A DNA stretch of 64,000 nt from Bacteroides thetaiotaomicron VPI-5482 (lineage in GTDB: Bacteria > Bacteroidota > Bacteroidia > Bacteroidales > Bacteroidaceae), in NCBI RefSeq assembly GCF_000011065.1, contig NC_004663.1, forward strand, positions 5,766,001-5,830,000, read 5' to 3'. A program made the position numbers and the translations under genes. How positions within the stretch are numbered: position 1 is the stretch's first letter; each line of letters opens with the position of its first letter. The notes beneath the pieces are model-generated. The model was not told the DNA's origin, did not search any database, and was given only the letters and a program-made list of their open reading frames with translations. This document shows, piece by piece, positions 8,560-17,085 of the stretch.

Positions 8560-9624
8560 TTATTTGCTTTCTTCTCTATCTACTTTCAGTAGTCCACCGG
8601 TCACCGGATCAAAGTAAACTTTGATGGTCGAGTTCTTGTTGAATAATACCGGAGCAAGGTATTCTATGATACCGAACTGAGTAACAGGTATTTCTCCTTC
8701 ATACAATTTCTTTTTGCCGTCCGTCAGCGTCACCATTGCCTGTCCCGGTACGTTATAAGCAATGCCTTCCATCTCTTTCTTCTTTTTTCCGTCCTCTTGC
8801 GGAATCTTCACCGTTTTCAGGTCTTTCAGACTGATGTAGAATGGAGTGCCTGCCAAATCGTTGTTGGCAACTATACCCAGCTTCTTTGAAAAGCGGAAAG
8901 CTACCTCATTGTCGAATTCCTTATCCGGAGTGAGGCGGACAGTAAATGTCTTTTCTTCTTTATTGCGGACTCCCGAAAACATCTCGGTCATGGCTTCTTC
9001 CTGAAGATTCAGGTTGTCGAGCATGATTTTGAGCTGTGCGCCGTCCGAAGGCATATTATCTGCTTGTCCGCGCAATAATGCGTTTTTACTTTCGCGGATA
9101 TTATAGATTTCCTTTGCTACCAGTTCGGCCATCTTGGCGGTTGAACTTGCCATCAGAATTTCTTCTGTGAGAAAGTCGCGGGGATTGGCTTTTCGTTGGG
9201 GAGCAACGGCATTGTTTGCTGCATTCTTTGCATTGTTACTGCTGTAGGGGACGTTGATTGATTTGATAAGACCCTCTTCAGTCAGTTCCATAAGAGGAGC
9301 TACGGTTTTGTCTTTCAGTTTGACGAAATAAGTAGCTTCGCTGTTTGGTACACCTACAGGTTTCACTTTGACACTGTTCAGTTCCCAGTATTCTTCGGGT
9401 TCGGCAGAGACGTTGGTCAGTCTCAGGTAGCGGTCGGCGTATTTGCTGAATTCACCCGGCTTATAGTTGACTTTGTTTGCTTTTATTTCTATTTCTATCT
9501 GGGTTTTGGGGAGGGCGTACACTACTCCGTAGTCTTTTCCTCGCGTCACTCCTGTCAGCACTTCGGTCTGCGCATAGGCGGAAGTTGCCATTAGTAGTCC
9601 TGTTGCTATGATTAACTTTTTCAT
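8560..9624 (-). CDS. DUF4831 family exported protein
   Basis: A 354-residue protein with a cleavable signal peptide (MKKLIIATGLLMATSAYAQ). The body is beta-rich with charged helices and ends with DPVTGGLLKVDREESK. I match it from memory to DUF4831, a Bacteroidetes family of unknown function. The signal suggests a periplasmic or outer-membrane location. It is upstream of the 95-residue membrane gene and about 70 bp downstream of the nnr gene on the same strand. Confidence 0.78.
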   Translation of the reverse strand: MKKLIIATGLLMATSAYAQTEVLTGVTRGKDYGVVYALPKTQIEIEIKANKVNYKPGEFSKYADRYLRLTNVSAEPEEYWELNSVKVKPVGVPNSEATYFVKLKDKTVAPLMELTEEGLIKSINVPYSSNNAKNAANNAVAPQRKANPRDFLTEEILMASSTAKMAELVAKEIYNIRESKNALLRGQADNMPSDGAQLKIMLDNLNLQEEAMTEMFSGVRNKEEKTFTVRLTPDKEFDNEVAFRFSKKLGIVANNDLAGTPFYISLKDLKTVKIPQEDGKKKKEMEGIAYNVPGQAMVTLTDGKKKLYEGEIPVTQFGIIEYLAPVLFNKNSTIKVYFDPVTGGLLKVDREESK

Positions 9625-9697
9625 ATTCGGTTCTTTTTAGCTGATTTTGAAAAACAAAGTTAATGAAGTTATTGAATAAACCGTAAGTTCTTAACTT

Positions 9698-11209
9698 TTA
9701 TTCGCTTACAAGTCGCCATGCCGTCGGCAGACAAGTCACGATATCACTTGCGATTAATCCGATCATGCCCTGTTTTTTCTGGGCGATGTCTCCGGCCAAT
9801 CCGTGAATGTAAGTACCGATCTTTGCGGCGTCTTCGGCGGGATAGCCTTGCGCAAGGAGTGCAAGGATTACTCCTGTCAGTACATCTCCGCTGCCTCCTG
9901 TTGCCATACCGGGATTACCGGTCTGGTTGAAGTAACATTTGCCTTCGGGGGTGATAATGGCGGAATAAGCTCCCTTCAGAATGATATGTACTTTGGCAGT
10001 GTGCGCCAGTTCGCAGGCTTTCATCAGTCGTTCGTATGAGTCCTGACATTTGCCGACCAGGCGTTCCAGCTCTTTCGGGTGAGGGGTGAGGATGGAACCT
10101 TTCGGCAGATGGGTGAGCGTATGCCGGTGATTGGCCAGAATATTGAGTGCGTCGGCATCCAGTACCGTCGGAGTCTGACAATGTTCCAGTTGTTCTATCA
10201 GGGCGGCTTCCGTTTCCTCGTTGCGACCGAGTCCCGGACCGATGCCGACAGCTTGGTAATCGTCCGTATCGGTAGGTACGGCAAAGCATGTTTCGCTGAC
10301 ATCTGTTTCTACCATGGCTTCGGGGGCGGACGTTTGCAGAATATCGTTGTTGCATAACGGCGCGTGTACCGTCAGCAGACCTACTCCCGATCGCAGACAG
10401 GCACGGGCGGCCAGTACCGATGCACCTGCCATTCCTTTTGAGCCGGCTATCAGCAGGGCATGTCCGAAGTTTCCTTTATGGGCGAATTGTTGGCGTGGTT
10501 TGATCAGTGAACGGATTTCTTCGATTTCCAGCATTTCGTAGTTTGTTTCAGTCTCTTCGATTCCTTCTTCGCTCAGCTGGATGTCCAATAACTCCCATTC
10601 GCCAACGAATTCTGTATTTTCGGCGAAGAGGAATGCCAGTTTAGGAAGTTGCAGACTGAAAGTGACGTCCGCACGGATAATATTGCTTTTTACATTGAAT
10701 GTATTTTCTTCTCCCATCAGTCCGGAAGGAATGTCGATGGAGACTACCATGGCGGGAGAGGCATTGATATATTTCACGACGGCAGCGAATCCTCCGCTCA
10801 ATGGTTTGTTGAGTCCGGAACCGAATAATCCGTCGATCACGAGATGCTCCGGTGTCAGTGTGGGAGGTACGAACTGGGTGCTGATTTCATGGAAAGTTAC
10901 TTCTTCCATCATCTCTACCAGTTCTTTGTTGGTCTGACAGTCGGGCGAAAGTTCGCCTTTCGTGTTGAAGAGATATACTTCGATCTTGTATCCTTTTTCC
11001 GCCATCATGCGGGCGACGGCGAGGGCGTCTCCACCGTTATTGCCCGGTCCGGCAAAGATGGTAACAGGTGTTTCCGGATTCCATCTGTTGGTGATGGCTT
11101 TAGTCAGCGCCTGTGCGGCACGTTCCATTAAATCTATGGATGCAATCGGTTCATGTTCAATGGTATAAGCATCTAACTTCTTAATGCTGCTGCTTGGAAA
11201 TATTTTCAT
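9698..11209 (-). CDS. nnrD: Bifunctional NAD(P)H-hydrate epimerase / ADP-dependent dehydratase
   Basis: Cytosolic repair enzyme for hydrated NADH and NADPH. The 503-residue protein joins an N-terminal YjeF-type epimerase (about 1-220; FAGPGNNGGDALAVARMM and IDIPSGLMGE) to a C-terminal ribokinase-like dehydratase (about 230-503; GSKGMAGASVLAARACLRSG, DADALN, and the catalytic GGSGDVLTGVI). Fusion of the two activities is common in bacteria. The start ATG is in a good context and the upstream 660 bp carry the first 22-bp repeat array. Confidence 0.95.
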   Translation of the reverse strand: MKIFPSSSIKKLDAYTIEHEPIASIDLMERAAQALTKAITNRWNPETPVTIFAGPGNNGGDALAVARMMAEKGYKIEVYLFNTKGELSPDCQTNKELVEMMEEVTFHEISTQFVPPTLTPEHLVIDGLFGSGLNKPLSGGFAAVVKYINASPAMVVSIDIPSGLMGEENTFNVKSNIIRADVTFSLQLPKLAFLFAENTEFVGEWELLDIQLSEEGIEETETNYEMLEIEEIRSLIKPRQQFAHKGNFGHALLIAGSKGMAGASVLAARACLRSGVGLLTVHAPLCNNDILQTSAPEAMVETDVSETCFAVPTDTDDYQAVGIGPGLGRNEETEAALIEQLEHCQTPTVLDADALNILANHRHTLTHLPKGSILTPHPKELERLVGKCQDSYERLMKACELAHTAKVHIILKGAYSAIITPEGKCYFNQTGNPGMATGGSGDVLTGVILALLAQGYPAEDAAKIGTYIHGLAGDIAQKKQGMIGLIASDIVTCLPTAWRLVSE

Positions 11210-11394
11210 TGCGATATTCTTTTAGTTTTCGACGCACAAACTTACACAAAAACTCTGAATTAATCCTTTATTCCGGTTGGTTTTCGGCTTTAGATAAAGT
11301 GGCAAATTGAAAAATGCAGGGGAAATCAGAAGTTATCTTGGGGTGGCTTTGTCCTGTCTGTCTGTGATTCCTCAGTTGGGGGGCGGATATTTCT

Positions 11395-11577
11395 CTGCTA
11401 AGGTACGGGCATTCTTCAGATAAGATGCGGAGACTCTTCGGCTAAGATGCAGGTATTCTTCTCTTAAAGTGCCTTTCTCTTTAGTTGCTCACGGCCGTGA
11501 CAAGACCTCGCCACGACCGTGAGCAATGCTAATCACGGTCGTGAACAATGCTTGTCACGGCCGTGGTCAGTTAATGA
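11395..11577. repeat. Tandem array, exact 22-bp period, eight degenerate units
   Basis: Units start at 11395, 11417, 11439, 11461, 11483, 11505, 11527 and 11549. The first three share the pattern CTAAGRTGC near the start and ATTCTT or ACTCTT at the end. The last four each hold a 10-bp palindrome, CACGGCCGTG or its variants CACGACCGTG and CACGGTCGTG, beginning at 11490, 11512, 11534 and 11556. No frame is open across it and 22 is not a multiple of 3. It occupies the divergent region between nnrD and the winged-helix gene; apart from this array and the promoter at 11754, I see nothing in 11210-11870. Confidence 0.85.
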
Positions 11578-11753
11578 TATCGGTGCTTTGATGTAACTAT
11601 TCTTCTGCTTTCTTCTTAATCTTCCGATACTTTGAGAGATAGTTACGCCTTCTCCGGCCTGCTATAGAACTGCTTCCTTTATGAGTGTCTTCGGTGTTTG
11701 GAATAAAGCTGTTAGTAGATATGGTACAATATAAACAGCTAATGTCTTGATTA

Positions 11754-11784
11754 TTTGCTTTTTTCGAAAAAAATGATATCTTTG
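11754..11784 (+). promoter_or_regulatory. Promoter of the winged-helix gene
   Basis: The -33 box TTTG (11754-11757) and the -7 box TATCTTTG (11777-11784) are separated by 19 bp, an exact match to the Bacteroides consensus. Transcription should begin near 11791, leaving an 80-nt leader. Confidence 0.8.
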
Positions 11785-11870
11785 TAGTGCAGTAATGTGC
11801 TTTACGTTATTCTCCTGTGCTCACAATGTTTAGATTATAAATATAAATTGTTTAATCTTCTAAAGTTTGC

Positions 11871-12095
11871 ATGATGGAAAAGAAAAGAATTGGCTCAAAT
11901 GCCGGGAAAGTATGGCGCATCTTAAATGAAAAGGGCGAACAGTCTATGTTCACTTTGTGCCATGAGTTAGGTTTGACGTTCGAGGATGTAGCGATTGCTA
12001 TCGGCTGGTTGGCAAGGGAAAACAAAATCCTGCTTAGAAAAAAAGAAGGAATGCTCTATGCCAGTATTGAGAATGTTGAATTTACTTTTGGATAA
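11871..12095 (+). CDS. Small winged helix-turn-helix protein (DUF2582-like)
   Basis: A 74-residue basic protein that is essentially one winged-helix domain: helix 1 AGKVWRILNEKG, turn and recognition helix MFTLCHELGLTFEDVAIAIGWLARE, then a two-strand wing KILLRKKEGMLYASIE. It fits the small winged-helix family PF10771 (DUF2582) that I recall from Bacteroidetes and archaea. It may bind DNA or act as a protein-interaction module. A strong promoter and its own leader show it is transcribed alone. Confidence 0.85.
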   Translation: MMEKKRIGSNAGKVWRILNEKGEQSMFTLCHELGLTFEDVAIAIGWLARENKILLRKKEGMLYASIENVEFTFG

Positions 12096-12224
12096 ATGGC
12101 GACTGACCCACATTTAAGGAGAATATCCACTTGATTATTTACACTGTTGAAAACTTAATAAGGTGGGTAACTGAGACTTCTTGCATGCCATCCTGTATTT
12201 TTCTATTCCATAAGAATCTTCTTT

Positions 12225-12258
12225 TTTGAGGCATTTAATCTACTTTTTAGTACCTTTG
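12225..12258 (+). promoter_or_regulatory. Promoter of the POT transporter gene
   Basis: The -7 box TACCTTTG (12251-12258) has a TTTG (12225-12228) 22 bp upstream. The ATG is 31 bp downstream. Confidence 0.65.
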
Positions 12259-12288
12259 CACCCCATAAACTACTAAACACATAATTTC

Positions 12289-13833
12289 ATGAGTTCATTG
12301 AAAGGGCATCCGAAAGGCCTTTACCTAATTTTCGCAACGAGCACGGCAGAACGTTTCAGTTACTACGGTATGCGTGCCATCTTTATCCTCTTTCTGACGC
12401 AGGCATTGCTTTTTGATAAAGAAGCGGCAGCCTCTATCTACGGTAGCTATACCGGACTGGTCTATCTGACTCCGTTGATCGGCGGATACATTGCCGATAA
12501 ATATTGGGGCATCCGTCGTTCGGTGTTTTGGGGAGCGGTGATGATGGCAGTCGGTCAGTTCCTGATGTTTATGAGTGCCTCTTCACTGAACAATACAGAC
12601 CTTGCCCACTGGCTGATGTATGGCGGACTCGGATTCATGATTTTAGGTAACGGTTGCTTTAAGCCTACCGTTTCTTCGCTCGTCGGGCAATTATATGAAC
12701 CCGGGGACAAACGGTTGGATGCTGCATACACCATTTTCTATATGGGTGTTAATGTAGGTTCTTTCGCTGCTCCTTTGATTTGCGGTTTCTTGGGAGACAC
12801 AGGGAATCCGCAGGACTTTAAATGGGGATTCCTCGCATCCGGAATCATGACGCTGTTCACTGTTGTCCTCTTTGAAACTCAGAAGAATAAATACCTTTTC
12901 TCTCCTTCCGGTGAACCAATTGGTATCGTCCCCGACGCCAGACGTGAAAAAAAGGAGGATAAAGCCGAACATATTTCACATCCGAAGATGGACAAACGTA
13001 CCAAAGTACGTAATATCATCATCATTACTGCCCTTACAGTTGCCTTAATAGCTTTTTTTAGCTATGCCTTTAGCGATGACTGGATTAGTGTGGGTATCTT
13101 TACGGCTTGTATTGTCTTTCCAGTACTCATTCTGCTGGATGGTTCATTGACCAAAGTAGAACGTAGCCGTATTTTCGTAATCTATATCGTAGCTTTCTTC
13201 GTCATTTTCTTCTGGGCAGCTTACGAGCAGGCAGGAGCTTCTCTGACATTATTCGCTTCCGAACAGACTGACCGCAGCATTTTCGGCTGGGAGATGCCGG
13301 CTTCGTGGTTCCAGTCATTCAATCCGCTTTTTGTAGTGATCCTTGCCTATATTATGCCCGGTATATGGGGCTTTCTGAATAAGCGAAACATGGAACCGGC
13401 TTCCCCTACCAAACAGGCAATCGGTCTGTTGCTGCTTTCTCTTGGTTATCTCTTCATCTGTTTTGGAGTGAAAGATGCTATTCCAGGAGTAAAGGTGAGC
13501 ATGATCTGGCTGACAGGACTTTATTTTATTCATACAATGGGAGAAATCGCTCTGTCACCTATCGGGCTTTCTATGGTTAATAAGTTGAGTCCGTTACGTT
13601 TCGCCTCCTTGATGATGGGGATCTGGTATCTTTCTACCGCCACCGCAAATAAATTTGCAGGTATGCTGAGTGGCCTCTATCCCGAAGACGGAAAAGTGAA
13701 ATCAATCCTTGGTTATCAGATCGCTACCATGTATGACTTCTTCATGCTGTTCGTCATTATGTCCGGTGTTGCCTCACTGATTCTGTTCCTTCTCTCGAAG
13801 AAATTACAGAAGATGATGCACGGGGTAGAATAA
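12289..13833 (+). CDS. POT/PTR2 family proton-dependent peptide transporter
   Basis: Inner-membrane symporter for di- and tripeptides. The 514-residue protein has about 14 hydrophobic helices and PTR2 signatures: ADKYWGIRRSVFWGA in the first loop and FYMGVNVGSFAAPLICGFLGD in helix 5. The usual helix-1 motif ExxERFxYYG appears here as STAERFSYYG: the first glutamate is replaced by serine while the second E and R are kept. That residue takes part in proton coupling in studied members, so coupling may differ. A dedicated promoter lies upstream; hpt follows closely. Confidence 0.9.
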   Translation: MSSLKGHPKGLYLIFATSTAERFSYYGMRAIFILFLTQALLFDKEAAASIYGSYTGLVYLTPLIGGYIADKYWGIRRSVFWGAVMMAVGQFLMFMSASSLNNTDLAHWLMYGGLGFMILGNGCFKPTVSSLVGQLYEPGDKRLDAAYTIFYMGVNVGSFAAPLICGFLGDTGNPQDFKWGFLASGIMTLFTVVLFETQKNKYLFSPSGEPIGIVPDARREKKEDKAEHISHPKMDKRTKVRNIIIITALTVALIAFFSYAFSDDWISVGIFTACIVFPVLILLDGSLTKVERSRIFVIYIVAFFVIFFWAAYEQAGASLTLFASEQTDRSIFGWEMPASWFQSFNPLFVVILAYIMPGIWGFLNKRNMEPASPTKQAIGLLLLSLGYLFICFGVKDAIPGVKVSMIWLTGLYFIHTMGEIALSPIGLSMVNKLSPLRFASLMMGIWYLSTATANKFAGMLSGLYPEDGKVKSILGYQIATMYDFFMLFVIMSGVASLILFLLSKKLQKMMHGVE

Positions 13834-13840
13834 AAAATTG

Positions 13841-13848
13841 TATTTTTG
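13841..13848 (+). promoter_or_regulatory. Promoter -7 box before hpt
   Basis: TATTTTTG fits TAnnTTTG and lies 27 bp before the hpt ATG, directly after the POT stop. No clear -33 box is visible. Confidence 0.5.
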
Positions 13849-13874
13849 CGACAACTTTTTTAAAATGACCGGTT

Positions 13875-14411
13875 ATGGATACCATACAGATAAAAGACAA
13901 GCAATTTACTGTTTCCATTAAGGAACAGGATATTCAAAAAGAAGTGATTCGCGTAGCGAACGAAATCAATCGTGATTTGGCAGGTAAGAATCCGCTCTTC
14001 CTCAGTGTGTTGAACGGCTCGTTCATGTTTACCGCCGACTTGCTGAAGCATATCACGATTCCGTGCGAAATTTCATTTGTGAAGTTGGCATCTTATCAGG
14101 GGGTGACTTCCACCGGAGTAATTAAAGAAGTGATCGGGCTGAATGAAGACATTGCCGGACGTACGGTAGTGATCGTAGAAGATATTGTAGATACCGGACT
14201 GACGATGCAGCGTCTGCTGGATACACTGGGCACACGCAATCCCGAAGCGATTCATATCGCCTCTTTGCTGGTGAAACCGGAAAAGCTGAAGGTCAATCTG
14301 AACATAGAATACGTAGCGATGGAAATCCCGAATGATTTTATCGTTGGCTACGGATTGGATTATGATGGTTTCGGACGCAATTATCCCGATATTTATACTG
14401 TAGTAGATTAA
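13875..14411 (+). CDS. hpt: Hypoxanthine phosphoribosyltransferase
   Basis: Cytosolic purine-salvage enzyme that joins hypoxanthine or guanine to PRPP. At 178 residues it has the usual bacterial length. The PRPP-binding signature is VVIVEDIVDTGLTM (about residues 95-108), the N-terminal LFLSVLNGSFMF region is typical, and the C-terminal FIVGYGLDYDGFGRNYPDI contacts the base. It is followed after 33 bp by adk, giving a nucleotide-metabolism pair, then obgE. Confidence 0.95.
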   Translation: MDTIQIKDKQFTVSIKEQDIQKEVIRVANEINRDLAGKNPLFLSVLNGSFMFTADLLKHITIPCEISFVKLASYQGVTSTGVIKEVIGLNEDIAGRTVVIVEDIVDTGLTMQRLLDTLGTRNPEAIHIASLLVKPEKLKVNLNIEYVAMEIPNDFIVGYGLDYDGFGRNYPDIYTVVD

Positions 14412-14444
14412 ATTCAAATACAAATTAATTTATAGGTTAAAAAG

Positions 14445-15014
14445 ATGTTGAACATTGTAATTTTCGGTGCTCCGGGTTCAGGAAAAGGAACGCAGAGCGA
14501 ACGTATTGTAGAAAAGTATGGAATCAACCACATCTCGACAGGAGATGTATTGCGTGCAGAAATCAAGAACGGCACGGAGCTGGGCAAAACTGCTAAAGGT
14601 TACATCGACCAGGGTCAGTTGATTCCGGATGAATTAATGATTGATATTCTGGCAAGCGTATTCGATAGCTTCAAAGACAGCAAAGGTGTAATTTTCGACG
14701 GTTTCCCAAGAACAATTGCACAGGCGGAAGCATTAAAGAAAATGTTGGCGGAAAGAGGACAGGATGTTTCTGTAATGTTGGATCTCGAAGTTCCGGAAGA
14801 TGAACTGATGGTGCGTCTGATCAAACGTGGCAAAGACTCCGGTCGTGCTGATGACAACGAAGAAACAATCAAAAAACGTCTGCATGTATATCATTCACAG
14901 ACATCTCCGCTGATCGACTGGTACAAGAACGAAAAGAAATACCAGCACATCAACGGTCTGGGTACTATGGATGGTATCTTCGCTGATATCTGCGAAGCGG
15001 TAGACAAATTATAA
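14445..15014 (+). CDS. adk: Adenylate kinase
   Basis: Cytosolic enzyme converting ATP and AMP to two ADP. The 189-residue protein has the P-loop GAPGSGKG at residues 8-15, the AMP-binding HISTGDVLRAEI and GVIFDGFPRTIAQAE segments, and the LID region KRGKDSGRADDNEETIKKRL. The LID is short and lacks zinc cysteines, as in short-form adenylate kinases. It lies between hpt and obgE with gaps of 33 and 12 bp. Confidence 0.97.
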   Translation: MLNIVIFGAPGSGKGTQSERIVEKYGINHISTGDVLRAEIKNGTELGKTAKGYIDQGQLIPDELMIDILASVFDSFKDSKGVIFDGFPRTIAQAEALKKMLAERGQDVSVMLDLEVPEDELMVRLIKRGKDSGRADDNEETIKKRLHVYHSQTSPLIDWYKNEKKYQHINGLGTMDGIFADICEAVDKL

Positions 15015-15026
15015 TAAATAAAAAAT

Positions 15027-16193
15027 ATGGCTGAATCGAATTTTGTTGATTACGTAAAGATATACTGTCGCTCAGGCAAGGGCGGAAGAGGCTCTACGCA
15101 CATGAGGCGCGAGAAATATTGTCCTAACGGAGGTCCCGATGGGGGCGATGGTGGAAGAGGAGGCCATATTATCTTGCGCGGTAACCGTAATTACTGGACA
15201 TTGCTTCACTTGAAGTATGACCGTCACGCGATGGCAGGTCATGGCGAATCGGGCAGCAAGAACCGTAGTTTCGGGAAAGACGGTGCGGATAAAGTGATCG
15301 AAGTACCCTGCGGAACGGTAGTGTATAACGCCGAAACCGGAGAATACCTTTGCGATGTGACGGACGACGGACAGGAAGTGATCTTGTTGAAAGGCGGTCG
15401 TGGCGGTCAGGGCAACAGTCATTTCAAGACGGCTACCCGTCAGGCTCCGCGCTTTGCGCAGCCGGGCGAACCGATGCAGGAAATGACGGTGATCATGGAG
15501 CTGAAGCTGTTGGCAGATGTAGGACTGGTAGGTTTCCCGAATGCGGGAAAGTCTACGTTGCTTTCTGCCATTTCGGCTGCGAAACCGAAGATTGCCGATT
15601 ACCCGTTTACGACACTCGAACCGAATCTGGGAATTGTTTCCTATCGCGATGGAAAGTCATTCGTGATGGCGGACATACCGGGTATCATCGAGGGAGCCAG
15701 TCAGGGAAAAGGATTGGGACTGCGGTTTCTGCGTCATATCGAGCGTAACTCGTTGCTGTTGTTCATGGTTCCGGCGGATAGCGATGATATCCGCAAGGAG
15801 TATGAAGTATTGCTGAATGAGTTGCGTACGTTCAATCCCGAAATGCTGGACAAACAACGTGTGCTGGCTATCACGAAGAGCGATATGCTCGATCAGGAGC
15901 TGATGGACGAGATTGAACCGACATTGCCCGAGGGTGTTCCGCATATATTCATTTCTTCTGTTTCCGGTTTGGGAATCTCAGTGTTGAAAGACATTCTGTG
16001 GGAGGAACTGAACAAGGAAAGTAATAAGATAGAAGACATTGTTCACCGTCCGAAAGACGTGACCCGTTTGCAGCAGGAACTCAAAGATATGGGCGAGGAT
16101 GAAGAACTCGACTATGAATATGAGGAAGACGCTGACGACGAAGACGATGATCTCGACTATGAATACGAAGAAGAGGATTGGGAGGAAAAATGA
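15027..16193 (+). CDS. obgE: Obg family GTPase
   Basis: Essential GTPase associated with the 50S ribosomal subunit. The 388-residue protein has a glycine-rich N-terminal Obg domain (about 1-160; KGGRGSTHMRREKYCPNGG), then a G domain with G1 GFPNAGKST, G3 DIPGIIEG and G4 TKSD. The C terminus is a strongly acidic tail (DEDDDLDYEYEEEDWEEK) in place of a structured OCT domain. The stop overlaps the pgeF start as ATGA, implying translational coupling. Confidence 0.96.
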   Translation: MAESNFVDYVKIYCRSGKGGRGSTHMRREKYCPNGGPDGGDGGRGGHIILRGNRNYWTLLHLKYDRHAMAGHGESGSKNRSFGKDGADKVIEVPCGTVVYNAETGEYLCDVTDDGQEVILLKGGRGGQGNSHFKTATRQAPRFAQPGEPMQEMTVIMELKLLADVGLVGFPNAGKSTLLSAISAAKPKIADYPFTTLEPNLGIVSYRDGKSFVMADIPGIIEGASQGKGLGLRFLRHIERNSLLLFMVPADSDDIRKEYEVLLNELRTFNPEMLDKQRVLAITKSDMLDQELMDEIEPTLPEGVPHIFISSVSGLGISVLKDILWEELNKESNKIEDIVHRPKDVTRLQQELKDMGEDEELDYEYEEDADDEDDDLDYEYEEEDWEEK

Positions 16194-17002
16194 TTTCAAT
16201 CACAAAAGATAAAAGAATGTTGGGGTATGAGTCGTTAAGCTCATACTCCAACATTTCTCATTTTGTAACTACCCGGCAGGGAGGGTGCAGCGAGGGAAAT
16301 TATGCGTCATTCAACTGTACGCCTTACAGTGGCGACGAGGCAGAAAAGGTCCGGCGGAATCAGACGCTTCTGATGGAAGGAATGTCGCAGATACCCGAAG
16401 AACTGGTGATTCCTGTGCAGACCCATGAGACGAATTACCTGCTGATCGGCGATGCTTATTTATCGGCTTCGTCTCAACAACGACAGGAGATGCTGCACGG
16501 AGTGGACGCTTTGATTACCCGCGAGCCGGGATATTGTCTTTGTATTTCTACTGCGGATTGTGTGCCCGTGTTGGTATATGATAAGAAACATGGTGCCATA
16601 GCCGCCATTCATGCCGGATGGAGAGGGACGGTAGCGTACATCGTACGTGATACTTTGTTGCGGATGGAAAAAGAGTTTGGCACAAGTGGAGAAGATGTGG
16701 TGGCCTGTATCGGTCCGAGTATCTCATTGGCTTCTTTTGAAGTGGGTGAGGAAGTGTACGAAGCATTTCAGAAGAATGGTTTTGATATGCCCCGTATTTC
16801 TATCAGGAAAGAGGAAACCGGAAAACATCATATCGACTTGTGGGAAGCGAACCGAATGCAAATCCTTGCTTTCGGTGTGCCGTCCGGACAGGTGGAGCTT
16901 GCCCGGATATGTACGTATATTCATCACGACGAGTTTTTCTCGGCAAGGCGTTTGGGCATTAAGTCCGGACGGATTCTGTCGGGGATCATGATTCATAAAT
17001 AA
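16190..17002 (+). CDS. pgeF: Peptidoglycan editing factor PgeF (YfiH, multicopper-oxidase-like laccase fold)
   Basis: YfiH/PgeF proteins are reported to remove misincorporated amino acids from cell-wall precursors and to show purine-nucleoside or laccase activity in some assays. The 270-residue protein contains the family motifs CISTADCVPVLVYD and IHAGWRGTV and a C-terminal FFSARRLGIKSGR. I start it at ATG 16190, which forms an ATGA overlap with the obgE stop and follows GGAGGAAAA; an in-frame TTG at 16178 is less likely. The stop is followed by an 11-bp-period array. Confidence 0.92.
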   Translation: MISITKDKRMLGYESLSSYSNISHFVTTRQGGCSEGNYASFNCTPYSGDEAEKVRRNQTLLMEGMSQIPEELVIPVQTHETNYLLIGDAYLSASSQQRQEMLHGVDALITREPGYCLCISTADCVPVLVYDKKHGAIAAIHAGWRGTVAYIVRDTLLRMEKEFGTSGEDVVACIGPSISLASFEVGEEVYEAFQKNGFDMPRISIRKEETGKHHIDLWEANRMQILAFGVPSGQVELARICTYIHHDEFFSARRLGIKSGRILSGIMIHK

Positions 17003-17007
17003 TAGCT

Positions 17008-17084
17008 TTGAACATAGATTGACATAAATAAGCGCATAGGTTGGAATAGACTTGAACGTAAGTTGATATAAACTTGAATAAAAG
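17008..17084. repeat. Seven tandem 11-bp units directly before a start codon
   Basis: Units begin at 17008, 17019, 17030, 17041, 17052, 17063 and 17074, with consensus close to TTGAAYATAAR; six of the seven start with TTGA or TTGG. The array fills nearly the whole gap between the pgeF stop and the ATG at 17086, so it is part of the leader or promoter of the next gene. Confidence 0.8.
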
Positions 17085-17085
17085 T

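Noticed and set aside
11490..11565. Palindromic repeats that could be mistaken for a CRISPR array
   Set aside because: The repeat part is only 10 bp, the spaces are 12 bp, and no cas gene is present. The pattern is a phased operator-like or degenerate tandem array.
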